NCBI GenBank assembly: GCA_040235565.1
Contig: JBECLA010000137.1
Coordinates: forward strand, 1-22,495
Direction: 5' to 3'
From: JAHEIJ01 sp040235565
GTDB taxonomy: Bacteria; Pseudomonadota; Gammaproteobacteria; UBA6429; Thiohalophilaceae
DNA length: 22,495 nucleotides
In this document: positions 7,643-14,257 of the stretch, in pieces
Layout: each line of letters begins with the position of its first letter
Position numbering within the stretch: the stretch's first letter is position 1
Program-made: the position numbers and the translations under genes
The notes under the pieces: model-generated
Database searches by the model: none
Told to the model about the DNA's origin: nothing
What the model saw: only the letters and a program-made list of their open reading frames with translations

Positions 7643-9088
7643 TCAGAAACCAAAGTTGAGGGAAAACCCCAGATTCATGCTCAAGTTGGGTTGGAGTAAC
7701 TCACGTTGAGTTTGGGCAAAGGTTACTGTTTCTGATGCGAGGGGATAATTACCTGTAATCCCCAGCTGGAAAAGGAATTGTCCATTCTTCCAGGAATACA
7801 CATTATATCTTATCCCGCTACTGACTTCGAGAACCGCACTTGATACCTTCTCAGATTCCTGGCCTGATGTGGCACCACTATCCGCCTTAAGTTTCTCCGT
7901 GCGCTGCCCTGCCAACAATGTCAAATAGGGCCAGGCCCGACGGAAATACTGCTGTTTACGCCACTCAAAATCAACTCCAACAGCTATTTGGTGAATTTCA
8001 CTATACATGCTAGTGACCGTGGTTTGCTGCAACGGGTCATTGACATCAACAAACTCCTCATAAGCAGGTTCACCATAGTGCAGCTCAAAAACAAACCAGG
8101 TATGGGGTTGGCCAAATAATTCCATTCGATGAGACAATGTCCTTCGATATTGAAGTTCTGCTTCTATATCCGGAAGTAAATAATTTAATGCCATAGCATT
8201 GTCGGCCTGTACAGAATACCCGGCAGAGGTGTACTCATTTTCAACCGCTGTCCATATTAAACGACTATATGACAATTTATCGTCAAGCCCTAGCGCTGTT
8301 TCAAATACTAGCGGGCCAAGCCCAAAGCCAAAAGTAAATGATGTCCCTGACTCACTTAACGCAGTGGCTTGTTGGACGAAATCAAGTTCATAGTCTTCAC
8401 GCCAATCTTCCCTGAGTCCCAACCAGAATGTCATGATCTGATTGCGCATCACTGCATTGGCCGATAAAGCAGCATCCCTTTGACCCTCACCGCTCACAAG
8501 ACCGGTTGTACTAAACCAATAACCCGCCTGCCATGCGTTTTCCTGTTCACGACCCAAAGGCAGTGGATAGAGTTTCTGATAATCCCCTTTGAGCCAGAAG
8601 ATCGCCATACTGGTTTCTGTCTCAACATAAGGATAATGATTAACTCCATTATTAATTAAACGATGAAAAGCATTTTGTATCCGGTTTCCATCATAATCCC
8701 CGTAGGCACGAATACCGGCGCCCATCTCCAGTACTGCGAAGTTATTGGCATCCGGATGAGCACGATAAAGTTCATGCATCAATGACAGGTTGATCTCATC
8801 AAGCCTGCCGACAAAACCTGGCAAAACCGGATTATCCAGATCCGCAGTCAGAATACTGTAGTCGAAGACAAGACCCCAGCGGGGTGATATATCGAATTGC
8901 AGGCCAATTTGCTGAGTCCGATATTCATCCGGCTCAAAACCTGTGTTGATAACGTTATTGCTCCAGAGAGAAGAAAAGTCTCCAAGTATTTCAGGCGGCA
9001 CCATCGCCGGTGCTCCGGATATATCACCGGCATGTGCCTGATGGTTCATCAGCACCAGTACTACTAACAAGCGACCATATGCACGCAT
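7643..9088 (-). CDS. Predicted outer-membrane beta-barrel protein, unknown function
   Basis: I do not recognise a named family. The 481-residue product has a signal peptide at about 1-20 (LLVVLVLMNHQAHA-GD). It is followed by alternating polar and aromatic strand-like segments, such as QIGLQFDISPRWGLVFDYS, MAIFWLKGDYQKLYPL and MTFWLGLREDWREDYELDF. The chain ends with SMNLGFSLNFGF, a terminal aromatic typical of BAM substrates. There is no plug domain or TonB box, so it is not a TonB-dependent receptor. It sits between a CobC-like gene and btuF on the same strand, so a link to corrinoid passage is possible but unproven. A TATAAT-like -10 lies at 9187-9192 on the minus strand, about 100 nt upstream, without a clear -35. 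Base composition is more AT-rich than neighbouring cytoplasmic genes. Confidence 0.8.
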   Translation of the reverse strand: MRAYGRLLVVLVLMNHQAHAGDISGAPAMVPPEILGDFSSLWSNNVINTGFEPDEYRTQQIGLQFDISPRWGLVFDYSILTADLDNPVLPGFVGRLDEINLSLMHELYRAHPDANNFAVLEMGAGIRAYGDYDGNRIQNAFHRLINNGVNHYPYVETETSMAIFWLKGDYQKLYPLPLGREQENAWQAGYWFSTTGLVSGEGQRDAALSANAVMRNQIMTFWLGLREDWREDYELDFVQQATALSESGTSFTFGFGLGPLVFETALGLDDKLSYSRLIWTAVENEYTSAGYSVQADNAMALNYLLPDIEAELQYRRTLSHRMELFGQPHTWFVFELHYGEPAYEEFVDVNDPLQQTTVTSMYSEIHQIAVGVDFEWRKQQYFRRAWPYLTLLAGQRTEKLKADSGATSGQESEKVSSAVLEVSSGIRYNVYSWKNGQFLFQLGITGNYPLASETVTFAQTQRELLQPNLSMNLGFSLNFGF

Positions 9089-9228
9089 TGCAGAAGAATT
9101 CCCACATGTTGCAATACAAATGAGTGTAGCTAATTAACTGCTGAGGAACGACAGGCTTGCTGGTAATGAGTAGCGTGAGTCAGGAAATTATAACGATTGG
9201 CATAGCTTCGGTGCGACTTTATTACCAG

Positions 9229-9843
9229 CTATGACAAATGACCGCCATGAAACAGCAGACGAGGAAAATTTGAATCGCCCGTGTGTTCAATGCGAATTCG
9301 GCTAATGGCGGCATTGGCCACCTGGATCCGATACATTCGGTCTAACGGCATATCGAGTATATGTCGCAGGATCATTCGCATCATGCCAGCATGTCCTACC
9401 AGCAGGATATGCTGACCGATATATTCTTCTAACATCTCGTTCCAGGCACCGATAATACGCGCCTCGAATTCGTACAAGGTTTCCGCTCCCGGAGGGGTGT
9501 AATTCAATGGATCGGCCAGAAAACGCTGGACCTGGTTGGGGACTTCCTGATTAAGTTCAGCCGCGGTACGCCCTTCCCATTCACCGAAGCCGATTTCAAT
9601 GAACCGGGGGTCGGCCTTGACTTCGATGCCATGGCGTTGTCCCAGTTCCCGTGCGAACTCGCTACAACGCATCAGGGTTGAACTGATAATGACATCCCAG
9701 GGACAATGTTCGGCCACCGCTTGCCGCATTTGTGTCCAGCCTTTGTCGCTCAGCGGATCATCAATCTGGCCACGGTATCTGCGGCCGCCAACCGGTTCTC
9801 CATGACGAATCATATCAACCGTAGTACTGACTATTTCATGCAT
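9229..9843 (-). CDS. cobC: Histidine phosphatase, probable alpha-ribazole-phosphate phosphatase (CobC-like)
   Basis: This is a member of the phosphoglycerate-mutase-like histidine phosphatase superfamily, 204 residues. The catalytic RHG motif is seen in DMIRHGEPVGG (about 10-20), with PLSDKGWTQM, the second Arg in SSTLMRCSEFARE, the acid-base Glu region GFGEWEGRTAAEL and the second catalytic His in LLVGHAGMMRMIL. CobC removes phosphate from alpha-ribazole 5'-phosphate in assembly of the B12 nucleotide loop. The length, the FGEWEGR motif and the nearby B12 genes favour that role. However, the superfamily is broad and another phosphoester could be the substrate. It lies 87 bp after ampE and 140 bp before the barrel protein gene. 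No strong ribosome site is visible; an inverted repeat overlaps the start. Confidence 0.75.
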   Translation of the reverse strand: MHEIVSTTVDMIRHGEPVGGRRYRGQIDDPLSDKGWTQMRQAVAEHCPWDVIISSTLMRCSEFARELGQRHGIEVKADPRFIEIGFGEWEGRTAAELNQEVPNQVQRFLADPLNYTPPGAETLYEFEARIIGAWNEMLEEYIGQHILLVGHAGMMRMILRHILDMPLDRMYRIQVANAAISRIRIEHTGDSNFPRLLFHGGHLS

Positions 9844-9860
9844 AACAATTCAGATTGTTA
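9843..9860. repeat. Inverted repeat at the cobC-like start codon
   Basis: TAACAAT (9843-9849) and ATTGTTA (9854-9860) form a perfect 7-bp inverted repeat with spacer TCAG, immediately upstream of and touching the ATG of the CobC-like gene. It could be an operator or an RNA hairpin limiting initiation. A chance AT-rich palindrome cannot be excluded. Confidence 0.4.
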
Positions 9861-9930
9861 ACTAGTGATTGACAGATGGAAGACACAACAGTGGTTGCGA
9901 CAGTCGCGCGCAGAGAAAGCGATGTAAGAA

Positions 9931-10797
9931 CTAGAACACCCAGCCGGTGAGGGTAAGAAGTGCCAGGGCGGCCAACCAGACCAACAAAGTACGCTTGATC
10001 AGTGCCATAATCTGCGCCACCGCTTCCAGATCAGCGGTAGTCTGCTCTTCTTCGCTGTGGGGTTCATGGGAGATGGCTCCCAGGCCACTTTCAATGAGCA
10101 ATGCTTCACTGTCGACCCGCCAAATATCAGCAATCGACTTCCACATGCTCACCGTATCCACAAAACTCCCTGCCAGGGCAAAACCAAGCACCACCAGCCG
10201 GGCGGGAAGCCAGATCATGATGCGATACAAGTCATGTGCGGCGGCAGCGTAACCACTTTCTAACTGGCTGGTATGACTTTTCAATTCACAACTCAGACGA
10301 AACAGCGCAGCACCTACCGGCCCCAGTAACATGAACCACAACAATATCCCGAAGAGCCGGGAATTGGCCTCGACCACCAAACCTTCCTTTACATGCCGTA
10401 CCGCTTCCGTCGGAGAACCACTAACCTCATAACCCAGAATACGGGTTGCATAGATTTCACCGGCTTCGTAATCACCCCGCTCTACTGCGGTACTGAACTC
10501 CTCGACTTCTTCTTCGAGATCCCGGGGCCCGATGGTATAAATCAGCACCACGACACCAAACAGGAAGCTGAACAAGGCCGCCACCCCGTCCAGCATGGCG
10601 TTCAACAACCACACACCAAATACCACGGAGCCGATGATCAGGATCACTCCCAGGGGACCATCGCGCCAGCCCTGACCCTGCAGACGCTTGTACAACATAT
10701 CCGCATAACGATAAAACCAGTTATACCGCCGCCATTCCTGTATCGGGCGATAAAAAGTCTCAACGGCGAGGGCAATCAATATACTGATCAGGTTCAT
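9931..10797 (-). CDS. ampE: AmpE-family inner-membrane protein
   Basis: The 288-residue protein matches AmpE in length (E. coli 284) and in its place directly after ampD. AmpE is an integral membrane protein of poorly known role, historically linked to beta-lactam sensing. It is related in sequence to the cobalamin enzyme CbiB/CobD. The N-terminus MNLISILIALAVETFYRP begins with a membrane helix. Further hydrophobic segments lie at about 48-68 and 70-88, then around 170-188, 215-235 and at the C-terminus (LLVWLAALALLTLTGWVF). A cytoplasmic acidic stretch, DLEEEVEEFSTAVERGDYEAG, follows the third helix. The CobC-like gene next in line makes a CbiB-type role worth considering, but ampD linkage and length favour AmpE. 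It starts 33 bp after ampD. Confidence 0.83.
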   Translation of the reverse strand: MNLISILIALAVETFYRPIQEWRRYNWFYRYADMLYKRLQGQGWRDGPLGVILIIGSVVFGVWLLNAMLDGVAALFSFLFGVVVLIYTIGPRDLEEEVEEFSTAVERGDYEAGEIYATRILGYEVSGSPTEAVRHVKEGLVVEANSRLFGILLWFMLLGPVGAALFRLSCELKSHTSQLESGYAAAAHDLYRIMIWLPARLVVLGFALAGSFVDTVSMWKSIADIWRVDSEALLIESGLGAISHEPHSEEEQTTADLEAVAQIMALIKRTLLVWLAALALLTLTGWVF

Positions 10798-10830
10798 GGT
10801 GGGTAAGTTTCCACTGTACTGTCTCGAATA

Positions 10831-11391
10831 TCAAGCTTGTGGCTCATCAATGCCAAGCCGGGCCCACTCGAAAGCCGGCCCCGGGTCCGTCTTACGCCCC
10901 GGTGCAATATGACAATGCCCGACAATAGCCCGGGGACCAATCGCCGGATAGCTGCTACGCAATAACTCAATGAGCGCCTGCAACACTTCATATTGCCTGG
11001 CTTCATAAGGGATATCATCCGCCCCTTCCAGTTCAATGCCAATGGAAAAGTCATTGCAGCATGACTGCTCCTGGTAACAGGACTCACCGGCATGCCAGGC
11101 GCGTTGGGTAAAAGGCACATATTGAACGACCTCACCATCACGCCGGATCAAAAGATGGGAAGAAACGCGTAACTGGTAAATGTCACGAAAATACGGGTGG
11201 GCAGTGGGATCAAGTTGATTGGTAAAAAAGCGATCGATTTCCTCACTCCCAAATTCATTCGGCGGCAGACTGATACCATGTATGACCAGCAGGGTAATCT
11301 CTGCCCCCTCAGGCCGCTCATCACAATTGGGGGACGGAACATGGCGGGCACCCTGCAACCAGCCGCTGACAGGATCAACCTGCCACGTCAT
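10831..11391 (-). CDS. ampD: 1,6-anhydro-N-acetylmuramyl-L-alanine amidase AmpD
   Basis: This cytoplasmic zinc amidase cleaves the bond between anhydro-N-acetylmuramic acid and L-alanine in recycled muropeptides; loss of AmpD derepresses ampC where AmpR is present. The 186 residues fit the family (E. coli 183). The metal site is intact: His38 in LLVIHGISLPP, His159 and Asp169 in VGHCHIAPGRKTDPGPAFEW. The catalytic Glu120 (SIGIELEG) and Lys167 are also conserved. The substrate-cleft motif SSHLLIRRDGEVVQYVPF...RAWHAG is present. No signal peptide is seen, in line with cytoplasmic AmpD rather than periplasmic AmiD. The start overlaps the thioredoxin-like stop by 4 bp (ATGA), so translation is coupled to the upstream DUF1538/PII unit. 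ampE follows it. Confidence 0.96.
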   Translation of the reverse strand: MTWQVDPVSGWLQGARHVPSPNCDERPEGAEITLLVIHGISLPPNEFGSEEIDRFFTNQLDPTAHPYFRDIYQLRVSSHLLIRRDGEVVQYVPFTQRAWHAGESCYQEQSCCNDFSIGIELEGADDIPYEARQYEVLQALIELLRSSYPAIGPRAIVGHCHIAPGRKTDPGPAFEWARLGIDEPQA

Positions 11392-11777
11392 GGTGCCTCC
11401 TCGGCAGGCGCGGCCAGGGCGGCATCAATTGCCGCCAGCAGATTTGACTGACGTGCCTCGGCCTGCAGTTCACAATGAAATTCACCATCCACAAACAGAA
11501 ACAGGGCCGGCAAATGAAACAGTTCATATTCATGGCTGAGGCCCATATTTTGCTCGGCATCAACCTGAAAGACCTGAATTCCCTGGTGGTGTTGTACTAG
11601 CTCGCCCAATAACCGTTGCCACAGGCGACAGGCAGAACATCCCGGTTTGGTGAAAAATACGATACCCGGTCCGACAGTGTCCGCCAGAGTGCTGTAAAAC
11701 TCGGGTTCATTCAGCGACTGAATTTTACGCCCGAAGAGGGGCACGACCCTGGCGCTCAGCAATTTGCTGTCAGTCAT
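11388..11777 (-). CDS. Thioredoxin-fold protein with CSAC active site
   Basis: The 129-residue protein has a single thioredoxin domain at about 20-120. The redox motif CSAC lies at 47-50 in FFTKPGCSACRLWQRLL, and the cis-proline at 90 in LFHLPALFLFVDGEF. The strand VFQVDAEQN precedes the switch helix. A dithiol reductase or thiol-disulfide role is therefore likely. The CSAC motif differs from the CGPC of classical thioredoxin, so it is probably a specialised relative. No signal peptide is seen, so it acts in the cytoplasm unless membrane-attached. It overlaps the CBS gene upstream by 8 bp and ampD downstream by 4 bp. Its partner is unknown; cysteine-bearing operon partners such as AmpD (C106, C111, C112, C160) are possible. 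Confidence 0.85.
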   Translation of the reverse strand: MTDSKLLSARVVPLFGRKIQSLNEPEFYSTLADTVGPGIVFFTKPGCSACRLWQRLLGELVQHHQGIQVFQVDAEQNMGLSHEYELFHLPALFLFVDGEFHCELQAEARQSNLLAAIDAALAAPAEEAP

Positions 11778-12174
11778 TTTGTACCATACCGCTTAACACC
11801 ATATCGGTGAAACTGATGACACCGATCACCTTGCCGTTTTCCACGACCGGTGCCCGGGATAAACCGAATTTGTCAAACAGGCGTGCACAATAACGAATAT
11901 CCATATCCGGATTGATACAGATCACCGGTTTCGACATCACCTCATAGACATTCACCCGCTCCGGCGCCCGGTCCTTGGCCAGCACGTATTTGGCAATATC
12001 AGACAACATGACGATACCGTATTCATCATCCTCATGCCGCTTGTCGACAATCAGTGCCTTGGTTTCAGTATGCTTCATTGTGGCAAGGGCATCCTTCACC
12101 GTCGTCATGCCATCGACTATATCCACCTTGGGTTTCATTACATGACGAACACGAACTACTTTACGCTCACTCAT
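11770..12174 (-). CDS. Two-CBS-domain protein
   Basis: The 134 residues consist almost entirely of a Bateman pair. The first CBS domain is at about 8-63 (VRHVMKPKVDIVDGMTTV, KALIVDKRHEDDEYGIVMLSDIAKYVL). The second is at about 75-131 (VYEVMSKPVICINPDMDI, LSRAPVVENGKVIGVISFTDM). CBS pairs bind adenosine nucleotides such as AMP, ADP, ATP or S-adenosylmethionine and act as energy sensors. The conserved Asp residues of the nucleotide site are present (SDIAK and TDMVL). There is no attached enzyme or transporter domain, so it must act in trans. Its ribosome site GGAGG is excellent and the gene overlaps the PII-like gene by 4 bp. The shared operon suggests it regulates the DUF1538 proteins together with the PII-like protein. 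Confidence 0.92.
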   Translation of the reverse strand: MSERKVVRVRHVMKPKVDIVDGMTTVKDALATMKHTETKALIVDKRHEDDEYGIVMLSDIAKYVLAKDRAPERVNVYEVMSKPVICINPDMDIRYCARLFDKFGLSRAPVVENGKVIGVISFTDMVLSGMVQND

Positions 12175-12521
12175 AATTCCTCCTCCACAACTCCAGTCAG
12201 GGTTTGCACTTGATGCGCAACGCCAATGGCATCTTCCACGTCAATCTGGAAAGCGATACCGGTTCCCGGTTTATCGTCAAACTCGCCTGCCCGGCAGATG
12301 GTCTCCAGAATCTTGCGGCTCAGGTGTTCTTCCACCAGCAACAGAATAACGTCGCGCTGCGTTTCCAGGGTCAAGCCCAGAAATGTCTTGCTCTTTACCA
12401 GGCCTTCACCGCGAGCATTGCTGATGACTGTCTGGCCAGTGGCGCCGGCTTCCCGCGCCGCATCCATCACTGCATCGGTCTTGTCATCTTCGACCAGTAC
12501 GATCAGAAGTTTAAAGTGCAT
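12171..12521 (-). CDS. PII-like signalling protein associated with DUF1538
   Basis: The 116-residue protein fits the P-II (GlnB-like) ferredoxin fold: MHFKLLIVLVEDDKTDAVMD for strand 1 and helix 1, then TVISNARGEG, RDVILLLVEEHLSRKILETI for strand 3 and helix 2, and the B-loop-like KPGTGIAFQIDVEDAIGV (about 84-101). These trimers bind ATP, ADP or other nucleotides between subunits. The T-loop is altered (about 38-55) and lacks the uridylylated Tyr51 of GlnB; the entire protein contains no tyrosine. Uridylylation control is therefore excluded, so it is unlikely to be a standard nitrogen regulator. By analogy with PII and PII-like proteins encoded beside AmtB, SbtA and other carriers, it probably regulates the adjacent membrane proteins. 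It begins 3 bp after DUF1538 gene 2 with an AGGAGAG site. Confidence 0.88.
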   Translation of the reverse strand: MHFKLLIVLVEDDKTDAVMDAAREAGATGQTVISNARGEGLVKSKTFLGLTLETQRDVILLLVEEHLSRKILETICRAGEFDDKPGTGIAFQIDVEDAIGVAHQVQTLTGVVEEEL

Positions 12522-12524
12522 GGC

Positions 12525-13319
12525 TTACTCTCCTGTCCTCTGCGTTCGTTTGCTGGCGACTTTTTGCCGCCATTCACTGAGTTGGGCATAGCCCATTACC
12601 GTTATCATGGGGAACAGGCTGGCAAAGGCAATCAGGCCAAAACCATCCAATAGCGCACTGCGCCCCGGTACTGTCGACGCCAGTCCCAGCCCCAGTGCGG
12701 TGACCAGAGGCACGGTAACGGTCGAGGTCGTCACGCCACCTGAATCATACGCCAGCGCAATAATTGTTTTTGGCGCAAAGGCCGTCTGGATGATCACGAT
12801 GATGTAGCCGACAATAATGTAATAATGCAACGGTGTGCCACTGACAATGCGAAAAGTACCCAGCGCAATCCCCAGCCCCACCCCGATGGCCACCGCTATC
12901 CGCAGCCCCCAGGTACTGATTGCTCCACCGGAGACTTCCTGCGCCTTGATGGCCACTGCCAGGAGTGAGGGTTCGGCAACAGTGGTGGAAAACCCGATGG
13001 CCGCTGCAAACAGGTAAACAAAAATATAATCACCCCATTGCAAGGCCCGGACCGTCTCTTCCACCTTGCCATAAATAAAGGCGGGATCGGTCAGTTGCTG
13101 TGCCATTAACTTGCCAACCGGGAATAAGGCAATTTCCAGTCCATCCAGAAAAAAAGCCAGTCCCAGCAGCACATAGACAAAACCAATAACGACTTTTCGC
13201 AGATTCGGTATCGGCCGGCGAATGATCAAAAGCTGGAAACCAAAAATGATCACCACGATAGGCAACACATCGAAAATAGTATCCGACAGGGTGTGCAGGA
13301 TATTGAAAGACACATTCAT
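12525..13319 (-). CDS. DUF1538 membrane protein, second of a tandem pair
   Basis: The 264-residue integral membrane protein has about six to seven hydrophobic segments and belongs to DUF1538, whose function is not known to me. Motifs shared with its partner are PIPNLRKVVIGF (36-47), GLAFFLDGLEIALFPVGK (53-70), GFSTTVAEPSLLAVA (109-123, acidic Glu116) and ALAYDSGGVTTSTVTVPLV (188-206, Asp192) followed by TALGLGLAST. A basic tail, EWRQKVASKRTQRTGE, ends the protein and probably lies in the cytoplasm. The acidic residues next to Ser/Thr-rich GTTVAEP and SGGVTTST stretches look like ion- or substrate-binding sites of a carrier, which is inference. It overlaps the first gene by 4 bp (ATGA). Equal stoichiometry with the first protein is likely. 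Confidence 0.88.
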   Translation of the reverse strand: MNVSFNILHTLSDTIFDVLPIVVIIFGFQLLIIRRPIPNLRKVVIGFVYVLLGLAFFLDGLEIALFPVGKLMAQQLTDPAFIYGKVEETVRALQWGDYIFVYLFAAAIGFSTTVAEPSLLAVAIKAQEVSGGAISTWGLRIAVAIGVGLGIALGTFRIVSGTPLHYYIIVGYIIVIIQTAFAPKTIIALAYDSGGVTTSTVTVPLVTALGLGLASTVPGRSALLDGFGLIAFASLFPMITVMGYAQLSEWRQKVASKRTQRTGE

Positions 13320-14056
13320 CTGATCAACATCCCATAGCCCATAACAAAAATCATAGGTGTTAATGACGCAAAGGCAATGAGTCCAAAACCATCCGTCATG
13401 GGATTCCGGCCCTTGATACTGGAAGCGAGGCCAACACCCAACGCAGTGACTAATGGCACCGTGATGGTGGAAGTGGTCACGCCACCCGAATCATAAGCGA
13501 TGCCGATGATTTCCTTGGGCGCAAACATGGTCATTACCACGACCCCGGCATAACCCGCAATAATCAGATACTGGATCGGCCAACCATACAGAATCCGAAT
13601 CACACCAATCATAATCGCAAAACCAACTGACAGCGCGACCGTGTAACGCAAGCCGGTCGCATAAGAGTTCATGGCCTGGAGACTGTTTTCAATCGCTCCC
13701 CCCGCGGCGGCAATCTTCGAGGCTTCTTCCGCCACGGCAATCAAGGCCGGTTCAGCCACGGTCGTCCCAAAACCCAGTGCAAAGGCAAAGGCCAGCAACC
13801 AGATCAGGCTGCCCTTGCGCGCAAACGCGTAGGCCATGGCTTCACCCAGCGGGAACAATCCCATCTCCAGTCCCTGGACAAATAGCGTCAGGCCCAGAAC
13901 CACGAGGAACGTGCCATACACCATCTCCCCCATGTTCGGAATGGGCTGTTGCAGGATAGCGAGTTGAAAAAAGCTGATGACCAGGAGTATCGGTAACAGA
14001 TCGCGCAAACTGTCCAGCAAGGAACGCAAGAAGGGGAGAATAAAATCTTTCACCAC
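13316..14056 (-). CDS. DUF1538 membrane protein, first of a tandem pair
   Basis: The 246-residue protein is a paralogue of the following gene and founds the operon. It shows the same order of motifs: PIPNMGEMVYGTFLVVLGL (38-56), QGLEMGLFPLGEAMA (61-75), GFGTTVAEPALIAVAEEA (95-112, Glu102) and AYDSGGVTTSTITVPLVTAL (187-206, Asp189), then MTDGFGLIAFASLTPMIFVM. It lacks the basic tail of its partner. The start codon must be GTG at 14056 (or the next GTG, 14053), as an in-frame TAA lies four codons upstream; a CAGG site precedes it. DUF1538 often occurs as longer proteins with two repeats, so this may be a split version forming a heterodimer. A transporter or channel role is likely but unproven. 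Confidence 0.88.
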   Translation of the reverse strand: MVKDFILPFLRSLLDSLRDLLPILLVISFFQLAILQQPIPNMGEMVYGTFLVVLGLTLFVQGLEMGLFPLGEAMAYAFARKGSLIWLLAFAFALGFGTTVAEPALIAVAEEASKIAAAGGAIENSLQAMNSYATGLRYTVALSVGFAIMIGVIRILYGWPIQYLIIAGYAGVVVMTMFAPKEIIGIAYDSGGVTTSTITVPLVTALGVGLASSIKGRNPMTDGFGLIAFASLTPMIFVMGYGMLIR

Positions 14057-14091
14057 AATACCTGTTTAACCGCCGACATCGCACCTTACAC

Positions 14092-14120
14092 TATATATTA
14101 GAAACTGTTAATCCCGCCAA
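14092..14120 (-). promoter_or_regulatory. Candidate promoter of the DUF1538/PII operon
   Basis: On the minus strand TTGGCG (14120-14115) and TATATA (14097-14092) are separated by 17 nt. Each matches the sigma-70 hexamers at 4 of 6 positions. Transcription would start near 14085, giving a leader of about 30 nt before the GTG. The assignment is by eye and weak. No riboswitch is recognised in the 201-bp divergent region 14057-14257. Confidence 0.3.
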
Positions 14121-14257
14121 AAACCGAACTTGCTCACCTTGCCGGGCTTGAAATAAGGTACTATCTCGATTCACTGTTATATCGGGCAAGGCATCGGTAC
14201 CTCCTTCACTATGCCGATCATGGTGTCCAGAGCACAAGAATAACAACGGGTAAGCCT

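Noticed and set aside
9089..9228. Second cobalamin riboswitch before the barrel/btuF genes
   Set aside because: No B12 box or core motif on the minus strand, and 140 bp is too short for a full aptamer with platform.
14057..14257. Glycine riboswitch before the AGCS symporter
   Set aside because: Searched for because this family is often so controlled, but no aptamer core motifs are present.
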